A model generated the notes under the pieces. It ran no database searches and had not been told where the DNA came from. It saw only the letters and a program-made list of their open reading frames with translations. DNA of 61,399 nucleotides from JANRIC01 sp033765345. GTDB lineage: Bacteria > Bacteroidota > Bacteroidia > Cytophagales > Microscillaceae. The translations under genes and the position numbers were made by a program. The stretch's first letter is position 1; each line of letters starts with the position of its first letter. Positions 33,857 through 42,608 of this stretch are shown here, one piece after another. Where the stretch lies: contig JANRIC010000143.1 of the NCBI GenBank assembly GCA_033765345.1, forward strand, positions 1 through 61,399, written 5' to 3'.

Positions 33857-36800
33857 TTAAAATTTAGCATTTAAATTAAAGCCTAAGCTTCGGGTAGTGG
33901 GTAAGCCGGTAGACTCGAGTCCGACCAAGTTATCTGAGGTATAGCCAAAAGATTCGGGGTCAATATTAGGAACCCACTTTTTGAGAATCAATACATTATT
34001 GGCTACAAAGTTCAGATTGAGCGATTTGACAAAGAACTCCTTGGGCAAGAATTTAGTAAAATCATACCCAAGGGTAATTTGACGAAGTTTCCAGAAATCA
34101 CTTTTATAAATTACTGGTTCAACTAAAGCTTGCGAGCGAACGACCTCCCAATAAGCCTGGACAGGAGCTGGGGTTGTATTGGTTTCACCTTGTTCATTTA
34201 CGCCATTTCCAATAATTTCACCTCCCACACGGTTGGGGTTATCGCGGCCGGGCAATGTCATTTTATGCAATCCGTGGCGAACAGCATTAAAGTTGGTACC
34301 TGACAACATCGTACCTCCTAATTTAAAGTCAATTAAAAAAGAAAGGCGAATTCCTTTGTAGGTCAATGTATTGGTAAATCCTCCTACCCAGTTAGGAAGG
34401 GCACTTCCAAAAGAAATTAGATTTTGGGTTCTAAGTGCGATGCCGTTTTGTCCGAAAATTTGCCGGCCTTGTTCATCTCTTCGGAAGCCAAAACCATAGA
34501 TTTGCCCCATTTCTTCTCCTACAACTTGTCGGAGTTCTCCATTGAATACGTGTGTTCCGACTACAATAGATTCTCCTTCTGTATCGGTAAGCAGGCTGAG
34601 TACCTTGGTTTTGGTGTATGAGCCGTTAAAAGTAAAATTCCACTCAAAGTCATCATTTTGAATGGGTATTACATTGAGCAATATTTCTATTCCCTGGCTA
34701 CGGCTTTCCCCACTATTGATCAGTGTATTGATAAAACCGGAAGCATCAGAGATTTGGGCAGATACAATTTGGTCTGTGGTATTTTTCTGATAAACAGCCA
34801 AATCTATTCCAAGGCGACTCTCAAATAATTTTAGTTCCAATCCGATTTCTGTTTCTGCTATTCGGAGTGGTTTCAAGCCGCTATTCGGCAGGCTGTTCCC
34901 CAGAGAGCTTCCCACGGGTTGTAGTGCCCCACTCGGATTTCCGAATAAGTTGGGATTGATACCATAAAATAAATTATTGGAATAGGGTGCTACATCTGTA
35001 TCACTTCCCACTTCGGCATAGGCTATCCTGAGCTTTCCAAAACTCAACCATCCAAGGCTAGAGCCAAAGGATTCTGAAAATACATAACTTAATGAAACAG
35101 ATGGATAGAGAATACTTCGGTTTTCGGCAGAAAGAGTTGAAAACCAGTCATTTCTGAGGGTTCCATTCAAATAAATAAAATCTTTGAAGGAGATTTCGGC
35201 CGAGCCGTAAATTGAATTTACTTTGCGTTCGGTGAGGTTATAAATGGGGTCTTTTACCCTTCCATTCTGAACCGTATATAAATCACGGATAACAAAATCG
35301 GTCACTTGAACACTATTTAGGTCCGAGCGACGGTAAAGCTGATTACCTCCCAGGGTAATATCCACACCAAACTCCCCAAATTGACGAGAAGCTGCGATAA
35401 GTATATCGGTATTAATTTCTCTAAAACGAATGGCATCCTGAGTAAAAACTCCATTCACAAAACCTGTAGGAGCAGGGGGGCGAGAGGCTTGCCCTGTAGG
35501 AAAGTTGTTATAACTTTGATCTCTAGACCAATAATCTTGACCGACCCTACCTTGTACATATAACCAGGGTAAGATATTGTATTTGATGGCAATATTTCCA
35601 AAGATTCTATCCCTTCGGATGGTATTAAATTGTTCTGAAAGCGTAAAATAAGGGTTGGTTCGATTTCTAAACCTAGAGTAGACAAATTCGTTGCCGTTAG
35701 CGTCAAATTTATTCTCTTCCAGCAAATCTAAGGGCATAGAGTTGGCCAAGTTATACAAAGCTACCGGGATAGTATTGTCCTGATTTCCTACATTAGGAGG
35801 ATTACGGTTGACTTCATTGGAGTAATTGATATTTCCCATAAAAGAAAGCTTTTTGGATAGATCGTAGCTAAATCCAAAGTTGATCGTTTTACGGTTATAG
35901 TTGTTGTTAGGGGTGATGCCTCTGCTATCCAAGTTGGCGATAGAAACGTGAATGCCTCCTTTTTCTCCCTGGGTCGACAAAGAAACCGTATGTGTTACAT
36001 TTTGCCCGTTACGGAAGAATTGCTTGATGATATCCCTTTGAGGCACATAAGGCACTTCTATCCCATCAAACAAGATTTGAGTCATTCCAGGCTGGAATCT
36101 TTCACCGAAAGACCATTGCCCAGAGGTAGGATTGGGAGTAGTAGGTCGGACACCATTCTCACCTTGGCCATATTCATATTGATAGTCTGTAAAATCTAAG
36201 GGTGTGTCATTGGTATAGTTCAAGTTGTAGGTTACACCAATTCCTTTATCGACGCCCTTGGATTTGGTATTAATAATAATTACTCCATCTTTGGCTCTGG
36301 AGCCATATAAGGCGGCTGCTGCGGCACCTTTTAATACGGTGAGGCTTTCAATATCATCAGGGTTGATACTGCTAAGTCCATCTCCACCATCAGAAGTGAT
36401 CCCACCACCTCCTCGAACTGCAACGGAATTGTCCGAACCGGCATTCCCCGGATTGGTTCCGAAGTTTGTATTATCTATGGGTACACCATTGACCACAATA
36501 AGAGGGTTATTTTGGCCGGAGATGGAAGATTGCCCTCTGATTCGTATTTTGGAAGTTCCCGCTGGTCCGGTTCCTAATGATGAAATATTCACACCAGCAA
36601 TTTTACCTTGCAGCGCATTCATAAAATTAGGAGTACGATTTACATTAAATTGTTCCGGGGTCACTGTGGCGGTTGCATAGCCCAGTTTTCGGGATTCTTT
36701 TTTGATCCCCAAGGCAGTGACCACGATTTCTTCAAGATTTTGATCATCACTGACCATCGTGACGAGTAAGTTCGTTTGATTACCCACATTGATTTCCTGG

Positions 36801-37042
36801 ACGTTAAAACCTACCGAGCTAAACACCAAGATACTATTGGGAGCTACATCCTTGAGAATAAACTTTCCATTGGTGTCTGTAGTAGTTCCGATGGAAGATC
36901 CTTTGATGATAATATTTACTCCTGGTAGAGGAGAACCGTCCTCCGAAGAGGTCACTGTACCGTTGATTTCTTGGGCTTTTAATCCTATGGAAAGGCTTAA
37001 AAAAGCCAAAAGCAGGTAAAAGAAGCGTAGTTTTTTGTTCAT
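33857..37042 (-). CDS. SusC/RagA-type TonB-linked outer-membrane transporter
   Basis: 1061 residues. Signal peptide to about 24 (LSIGLKAQ), CarboxypepD-like domain at about 25-105 (INGTVTSSEDGSPLPGVNII), then the SusC signature segments VVTALGIKKESRKLGYA and LKGAAAAALYGSRAKDGVII of the plug (about 120-260), and a 22-strand barrel to the C-terminus ending RSLGFNLNAKF. It imports large nutrients across the outer membrane together with the SusD lipoprotein just downstream. No dedicated regulator (anti-sigma or HTCS) is adjacent. The sensor kinase and receiver-SpoIIE genes upstream are on the same strand, but across a 375-bp gap. Confidence 0.94.
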   Translation of the reverse strand: MNKKLRFFYLLLAFLSLSIGLKAQEINGTVTSSEDGSPLPGVNIIIKGSSIGTTTDTNGKFILKDVAPNSILVFSSVGFNVQEINVGNQTNLLVTMVSDDQNLEEIVVTALGIKKESRKLGYATATVTPEQFNVNRTPNFMNALQGKIAGVNISSLGTGPAGTSKIRIRGQSSISGQNNPLIVVNGVPIDNTNFGTNPGNAGSDNSVAVRGGGGITSDGGDGLSSINPDDIESLTVLKGAAAAALYGSRAKDGVIIINTKSKGVDKGIGVTYNLNYTNDTPLDFTDYQYEYGQGENGVRPTTPNPTSGQWSFGERFQPGMTQILFDGIEVPYVPQRDIIKQFFRNGQNVTHTVSLSTQGEKGGIHVSIANLDSRGITPNNNYNRKTINFGFSYDLSKKLSFMGNINYSNEVNRNPPNVGNQDNTIPVALYNLANSMPLDLLEENKFDANGNEFVYSRFRNRTNPYFTLSEQFNTIRRDRIFGNIAIKYNILPWLYVQGRVGQDYWSRDQSYNNFPTGQASRPPAPTGFVNGVFTQDAIRFREINTDILIAASRQFGEFGVDITLGGNQLYRRSDLNSVQVTDFVIRDLYTVQNGRVKDPIYNLTERKVNSIYGSAEISFKDFIYLNGTLRNDWFSTLSAENRSILYPSVSLSYVFSESFGSSLGWLSFGKLRIAYAEVGSDTDVAPYSNNLFYGINPNLFGNPSGALQPVGSSLGNSLPNSGLKPLRIAETEIGLELKLFESRLGIDLAVYQKNTTDQIVSAQISDASGFINTLINSGESRSQGIEILLNVIPIQNDDFEWNFTFNGSYTKTKVLSLLTDTEGESIVVGTHVFNGELRQVVGEEMGQIYGFGFRRDEQGRQIFGQNGIALRTQNLISFGSALPNWVGGFTNTLTYKGIRLSFLIDFKLGGTMLSGTNFNAVRHGLHKMTLPGRDNPNRVGGEIIGNGVNEQGETNTTPAPVQAYWEVVRSQALVEPVIYKSDFWKLRQITLGYDFTKFLPKEFFVKSLNLNFVANNVLILKKWVPNIDPESFGYTSDNLVGLESTGLPTTRSLGFNLNAKF

Positions 37043-37417
37043 TTTGGTACTTTAATAATTGTAAGTTAAAATATTTAAATTTGGGCAGTTTGCCAGATAC
37101 CTTATTTAATAAATAAGTGTCATTTTGACATTAGTGGAATAATACAAATTTATTAAAACTAAGTTATATTTAATGTCTAATATTAACCAAGTATTCAACA
37201 ATATTAACATAATAAGTTTTTTTTGTATTTTTTTCGGGGTAATGTGTCATGATGAATGCGGTTTGTTCAAAACAGGGGGCAGATTAGGCACAGTGTCTTT
37301 ATGGAGTACTAGCCTAAATTTGGAGTATGGCTTGTTAGGCTCTAATTTTTTAATGAAAAAAAATATAGAAAAATAAAAAAAGAAGTGTTGAATCAAAGCT
37401 TAAAATAGGAAGGCATT
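37043..37417. other. 375-bp intergenic promoter region of SusC
   Basis: AT-rich DNA between the receiver-SpoIIE gene and SusC, both on the minus strand. It should hold the SusC/SusD promoter, but I find no exact TAnnTTTG match. A short plus-strand frame here shows no coding character. No terminator hairpin is evident after the phosphatase gene. Confidence 0.45.
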
Positions 37418-38734
37418 TTAGAATCTAAACCCGATAACCAGGATGTCGTCTACTTGGGCATAGTCTCCCATCCAGGCATCCAGGTTTTTTGCGAGGAGTT
37501 CTGCCTGTTCGTCCATGGGCTTATGGTGTATTTCAAGGAGGAGAGCTTTGAAGTGTCCTTTCATAAATTTTCTCCCCTTTGTCCCTCCGAATTGATCCTG
37601 AAAACCATCCGAAAAGATATAAAAGGTTTTGGAGGGAGATATATCCAGGGTATATGAAAAATATTCTCTGGGCAGGTTGGCTGAAAATTCACCGCCTATG
37701 GGTGCAATGCTGCCTTTCAGTTCGTGGAGTTCATCATTTTCGATATAAAAAAGTGGGAGTTTAGCACCTGCATACTTGAGGGTTTGGGTTTCCGGGTCAA
37801 TTACACAGAGAGAAATATCCATGCCGTCTACATTACCGGATTCGGGTTGTTGGAGAGCTTCCTGGATATGATGGTTTAATCTTTTTAGGATTTCGTGTGC
37901 TTCCGTGATCCCTTGTTGATTGATGATTTGGTGAAGATACGCATCTCCAAGCATAGACATGAAGGCTCCCGGGATTCCGTGCCCGGTGCAATCAACAACA
38001 GCCAGGATTGTTTTTTCGTTTTTTAAACTTGCCAGAGTTTTTTGGTTAAGCTCAAAATCGTCTGTTTCGGCATACAAAGGTTTGGCTTCTGCCTCGCTGA
38101 ACCAGTAAAAATCGCCGCTGACGATGTCTCTTGGGCGAAAAAACACAAAAGATTTGGGTATGGCTTTTTTGATTACATTGACAGGAGGTAGGAGTGCATC
38201 CTGAATCTGTCGGGCATAATCTATACTTGATTGAATATGGTCTCTTTCGCGTTCCAGTTCTTGTTTTTTTAAATCCAGTTCATAAGTTCTTTGCATGACT
38301 TTAGACTCTAGGTCGCGGGCGTGTTCCTCGAGCTGAAGGATAAGGTTTTGATTCTCTAGCCTGAGTCGGTAAGTTTCCAGCCCTTTCTCAATGATCATTT
38401 TGAGTTCATCATGTTTCCAGGGTTTACGGACATATTGGTAGATACCTCCTTGATTGATGGCCTCGATCACGGCTTCAAGGTCAGTATAACCTGTCAGGAT
38501 AATTCGGATAATTTCAGGATAAAGCGGGATGATTTTATGTAAAAACTGAATTCCTGTCATTTCGGGCATTCTTTGGTCGGTGATTACCAACTCGATAGGC
38601 TCTTTTTGAAGAATATGAAGTCCTTCTTCTCCGGATTGTGCTGTAAAAACTTGATAATCCCTGCGGAAAGCACTTTTGAAAACAATCAGATTGTTTTCTT
38701 CATCATCTACATAAAGTATCTTTTTTTTATTCAT
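37418..38734 (-). CDS. Receiver-SpoIIE phosphatase
   Basis: 438 residues. A receiver domain at about 1-120 has the acidic pocket D10-D11 (YVDDEENN), phosphoacceptor D53 (VITDQRMPEM) and a Lys in VRKPWK. A coiled-coil linker (about 125-185) leads to a PP2C SpoIIE domain at about 190-438 with SGDFYWFS, VVDCTGHGIPGAFMSMLGD, DGMDISLC and FSDGFQDQF. Phosphorylation of the receiver should control the Ser phosphatase. The sensor kinase gene ends 27 bp upstream and is the obvious partner. The phosphatase domain resembles the GAF-SpoIIE protein at 10154-11566, so the region holds two related outputs. Confidence 0.92.
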   Translation of the reverse strand: MNKKKILYVDDEENNLIVFKSAFRRDYQVFTAQSGEEGLHILQKEPIELVITDQRMPEMTGIQFLHKIIPLYPEIIRIILTGYTDLEAVIEAINQGGIYQYVRKPWKHDELKMIIEKGLETYRLRLENQNLILQLEEHARDLESKVMQRTYELDLKKQELERERDHIQSSIDYARQIQDALLPPVNVIKKAIPKSFVFFRPRDIVSGDFYWFSEAEAKPLYAETDDFELNQKTLASLKNEKTILAVVDCTGHGIPGAFMSMLGDAYLHQIINQQGITEAHEILKRLNHHIQEALQQPESGNVDGMDISLCVIDPETQTLKYAGAKLPLFYIENDELHELKGSIAPIGGEFSANLPREYFSYTLDISPSKTFYIFSDGFQDQFGGTKGRKFMKGHFKALLLEIHHKPMDEQAELLAKNLDAWMGDYAQVDDILVIGFRF

Positions 38735-38761
38735 ATCTCAAAAGCCTTACTGGTTTCATAT

Positions 38762-41700
38762 TTAAGCAGATTGTTCGGAAACATTGGCCTGGGTCGTGAC
38801 TTTATTTTGTCTGATAGGAAGGATCAAAATAAACTCGGTGCCAACTCCTATCTCCGACTCTACCTCAATTTTGCCGTGGTGTTTTTCCATAATACTATGC
38901 GTAATGGATAGCCCTAGCCCGGTACCTTTGCCTACGTCTTTGGTAGTGAAAAAAGGCTCAAAAATTCGTTTTTTTACTTCTTCGGGCATTCCTGAGCCGC
39001 TATCTCGGATGGATATTCCGATAAAATGCTCATCTTTTTTAAAGGTTTTAATTGTAATAGTGCCTTTGTCTTTGATGGCTTGAATGGCATTGGAGATGAT
39101 ATTCATAAATACCTGGTTGAGTTTTCCGGGGTAGCACTCAATAGAGGGGATAGTTCCGTATTCTTTTACAAGCTCAATCCGATTTTTGACCTGGTTGCGA
39201 AGAATAGAAATTGTGGCATCCAGATTTTCGTGCATATCTGCCAGTTTGATGTCATCTTCGTCGAGGCGCGAGAAGGTACGCAATCCTTTTACAATTTCGG
39301 CGGTTCTTTCGGCACCTCGGCGGATGCTATCAGTGAGGTCATTGATTTCTTCAAGAATTTCTTCAAATTCCATATCCTCCTTCAGCTCCATAATTTCCTT
39401 GAGCTTGCTTTCTACATTTTGAGGGCTGATTTCTCCGTATGCTTCCAGTACTTCTATCAAATCATTGATATTGGCTTTGAGGGAGCTAGTACCTGCGTAT
39501 ACAAAGTTGATTGGGTTATTGATTTCGTGGGCTATACCAGCGGTAAGTTGACCGAGGGAGGCCATTTTATCAGATTCAAGCAATTGTGCCTGGGTGGTTT
39601 TGAGATTTTCTAGGGTAGCCAGAATTTCTTCTTTTTGCTGATTGATCTGAGCGGTTTGTATTTTTACTTCGTATTCCAGTTCTTCCTTTCGCTGCTGGAT
39701 GCGGCGAATGCGATAGAGATAGATGGCATAAGCCAAGGATAGACCTATGAGTGTAGCAGTTATTCTAAACCACCAGGTTTGCCAGAAGGGAGGGCGGATA
39801 TAAATTTTAAGGGATTTAATTTTGCTCCAAACGCCATCATTATTGCTGGCTCTGACCTGGAAAGTGTAATTGCCGGGGTCCAGATTGGTATAGGTTACCA
39901 AGCGCCGATTGTAGGTATAGTTCAATGTGTCGTTTTTAAACCCTACCAGGCGATATTCATATTTATTTTTTTCGGTATGGGTATAATTCAAGGCCACAAA
40001 CTCAAGGGAGAAAAAAGACTGATTATAGTTAAGTGTGAGCGTTTCGGTTTCGCTGATATGTTGCTTTAGTAAAGGCATATTCGGGTCATTGATTCTCAAA
40101 CTTTGATTAAAAACCTGAAAATCAGTGAGTATAACTGGAGGCGGAATTTTATTGGATTCAATCTTATCCGGGTCAAAATGTGTAAAACCGTTAATTCCCC
40201 CAAAAAACATTTGTCCGTTGGTTTGGCTTTTGAAAAATGCACCTCCATTAAATTCATTACTTTGTAAGCCATCAAACACATCGTAATTGCTGAAAGCTTT
40301 TTTATCGGGGTCAAATTTAGCCAATCCTTTGTTGGTACTGATCCAAAGATTACCCTGATTATCTTCCAGGATTCCATAGGCTACGTCATTGGGGAGTCCT
40401 TCTTTTTCGCCAAAACGTATAAAAACATTTTTTTTCCGGTCAAAAAGATTCATTCCAGCACCATAGGTTCCTACCCAAAGCCTGTTTTTGCTGTCTTCAA
40501 ATATGCACAGGGGTTTGTCATTGCTGATACTTTGAGGATTTTTGGGGTCGTTGAGGTAAGCGGTAAATTTTTCTGTCTTGGGATCAAATTTATTCAAACC
40601 TCCTCCACGAGTACCCACCCAGATAATCCCGGAGCGATCCTGCATCAGCGAATAAATAGAATTGCTTCGGATACTGCCTGGATTTTGGGAATCAGGCAGA
40701 TAATGCCGAATGGTATAGTCATTGTTTTTGAAAGTTATTTTGCTGAGACCTCCATCCCAGGTACCTACCCATAGATTGTGCTGTGTATCTTCATAAATAG
40801 CTCGTATATAGGCACTTAGCAAAGATTTGGAAGAATCAGAGGTTTTATCTTTTTGGATAACGGGATAATAGGTGAAAGTTTTTTGATCGGGATTGAGCTT
40901 ACAAAGCCCAGTATTTTTAGTTCCTACCCAGATTGTACCCTTAGAATCTTTATAGACTACCTGAATGTCATTATCTTTCAAACTTCCGGGTGCATCTCCT
41001 GCTTTATACACAGTAAATTCTTTGCTCATCCGGTCATAGCGGTTCAGGCCTCCTTGATAAGTAGCTATCCAAAGAGAGTTATCTGCGCCTTCGCAAAAGC
41101 TTTTTACGTTGTTGGAGCTAAGTCCAGAATTATCCTGAAAAACATGCGTGAAATTACGCCATCTAGGGTCGTATTTGTTGATTCCTCCGATGTACGTTCC
41201 TAGCCACATAATATTGGTTCGGTCACGGTAGATATTAAAGATGTGGTTGGAACTCAGACTTCCTTGTAATTTGGAATCTCGCAGGTAGTGGGTTTGTAGT
41301 CTGGTTTGAAGGTCTAAGATAAAAAGCCCTTCTTCGGTACCGATCCACAAAAAACCATTGCCGTCGGATTGCAGGCTTAAGATGGAAGGATAATCGTTTG
41401 CCTGTGAGTTTTTATCTGATTTAAGGGCAATTCTTGATGCTTTGGAGTTTTCCAGGACCAACAATCCTTTGGAAGTGCCCACCCAAATTTGCCCGTTTTG
41501 AGTTTGGAAGATAGTCTGAATAGAAAGAGATTTTAGGGAGTTTATTTCAGGGTTGGAAAAAGTGTAGGGAATAAAATTTTGTGTGTTATCGTTTAATTTA
41601 AAAAGTCCACTGTCTGTACCTACCCAAATTTGTCCTGACTTTTCTTCTAGTATACAAAGTACATTTTTTTTGTTTAATTCTGGAAATTGCACAAAATCAA

Positions 41701-42205
41701 AAGATTTTTTATTGAAAGCCATTCTATTCAGTCCTGCGGGAGTCCCAATCCAAAGATTGTTCTTTTTGTCAACCAGCAATGTATTTACTTTGGGATCCAA
41801 GAGGCTTTTGCCGGGTTTGGATTTTTCAGGGATAAAACTCATAAAGCTATCTTGGCGATAATCATAGCGGCTCAGTCCGTTATCTGTACCAATCCAAAGA
41901 TATTGTTGCAGGTCAGTAGCCAAGCTATTAATTTGATTATTGCTGAGGGTGTTTTGGCTTTGAAGGTCTTTTTTATAAATTTTAAAATCATATCCGTCGA
42001 AGCGGTTGAGACCATCTTGAGTACCAAACCACATAAAGCCTTGTTTGTCCTGCAAAATACAATATACGTGGCTTTGAGAAAGCCCATCTCGAAGGGTTAA
42101 TCGCTCAAATTCAAGCGTTTTAGGCTGTGCAAGCAGAGAAAACGGCCAGAGAATTCCCCAAAAAATAAGAATAAATTTGCTAGGCTTGAGCGTGATTATT
42201 TTCAT
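38762..42205 (-). CDS. Propeller/Y_Y_Y sensor histidine kinase
   Basis: 1147 residues. Signal peptide to about 26 (FSLLAQPKTLEFERLT). About fourteen two-component regulator propeller blades span about 35-690, each with a WxGTxxGLxxxD-type motif (MWFGTQDGLNRFDG, LWIGTDNGLSRYD, IWVGTRGGGLNKFD), forming two periplasmic seven-blade propellers. A Y_Y_Y domain (about 700-765), a membrane helix (about 775-798) and a coiled coil follow. The HisKA domain has the phosphorylated His in LTAGIAHEINNPINF (about 894), and the HATPase ends the protein (GMPEEVKKRIFEPFFTTK, GTGLGLSI). Unlike Sus-type hybrid sensors it has no receiver or AraC domain; the receiver is in the next gene. Confidence 0.93.
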   Translation of the reverse strand: MKIITLKPSKFILIFWGILWPFSLLAQPKTLEFERLTLRDGLSQSHVYCILQDKQGFMWFGTQDGLNRFDGYDFKIYKKDLQSQNTLSNNQINSLATDLQQYLWIGTDNGLSRYDYRQDSFMSFIPEKSKPGKSLLDPKVNTLLVDKKNNLWIGTPAGLNRMAFNKKSFDFVQFPELNKKNVLCILEEKSGQIWVGTDSGLFKLNDNTQNFIPYTFSNPEINSLKSLSIQTIFQTQNGQIWVGTSKGLLVLENSKASRIALKSDKNSQANDYPSILSLQSDGNGFLWIGTEEGLFILDLQTRLQTHYLRDSKLQGSLSSNHIFNIYRDRTNIMWLGTYIGGINKYDPRWRNFTHVFQDNSGLSSNNVKSFCEGADNSLWIATYQGGLNRYDRMSKEFTVYKAGDAPGSLKDNDIQVVYKDSKGTIWVGTKNTGLCKLNPDQKTFTYYPVIQKDKTSDSSKSLLSAYIRAIYEDTQHNLWVGTWDGGLSKITFKNNDYTIRHYLPDSQNPGSIRSNSIYSLMQDRSGIIWVGTRGGGLNKFDPKTEKFTAYLNDPKNPQSISNDKPLCIFEDSKNRLWVGTYGAGMNLFDRKKNVFIRFGEKEGLPNDVAYGILEDNQGNLWISTNKGLAKFDPDKKAFSNYDVFDGLQSNEFNGGAFFKSQTNGQMFFGGINGFTHFDPDKIESNKIPPPVILTDFQVFNQSLRINDPNMPLLKQHISETETLTLNYNQSFFSLEFVALNYTHTEKNKYEYRLVGFKNDTLNYTYNRRLVTYTNLDPGNYTFQVRASNNDGVWSKIKSLKIYIRPPFWQTWWFRITATLIGLSLAYAIYLYRIRRIQQRKEELEYEVKIQTAQINQQKEEILATLENLKTTQAQLLESDKMASLGQLTAGIAHEINNPINFVYAGTSSLKANINDLIEVLEAYGEISPQNVESKLKEIMELKEDMEFEEILEEINDLTDSIRRGAERTAEIVKGLRTFSRLDEDDIKLADMHENLDATISILRNQVKNRIELVKEYGTIPSIECYPGKLNQVFMNIISNAIQAIKDKGTITIKTFKKDEHFIGISIRDSGSGMPEEVKKRIFEPFFTTKDVGKGTGLGLSITHSIMEKHHGKIEVESEIGVGTEFILILPIRQNKVTTQANVSEQSA

Positions 42206-42608
42206 GAATGCCTTAATTTTAGAGATTTAAGTACAGCAAATAAATTGTTTTTCACTAATTTTTCATACAAAAATCACCCCAAAAGGTTTTGATCCTTCTG
42301 TTTAGACTTTTGACATATTCCAGCACAATAATTTTGATATTTTTCTCAGTTCTCCTAACAAACAGTAAAGAAGATATTCAGAATAAAAACACTCACCCCT
42401 GAAAAAAAACCAATCATGGTGCAAAAGAAGTAGTTTGTCGAATATAAAAAGATTCAGGTTTATGATTTGACCCTCAATCGTATGTATTGTTAACAACATT
42501 CTCAACAAAAATAAAATTTCTCAGCCAATTTCAATCCATTGAGTCGGTAATTTTCATCCTAAGCCGACTGAGGCATCTCACATACTTAATGAAGTTCTTA
42601 TAAGATTT
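42206..42608. other. 403-bp divergent promoter region
   Basis: Lies between the sensor kinase (minus) and the giant surface protein (plus), so it must hold both promoters. It is AT-rich. A 68-codon minus-strand frame inside it has no recognisable content. I see no exact -7 consensus and no inverted repeat long enough to name. Confidence 0.4.

Noticed and set aside
37173..37376. 67-codon plus-strand frame upstream of SusC
   Set aside because: It lies in the SusC promoter region, is AT-biased, and has no domain or signal.
42302..42508. 68-codon minus-strand frame in the divergent promoter region
   Set aside because: Low-complexity AT-rich translation with no conserved pattern.
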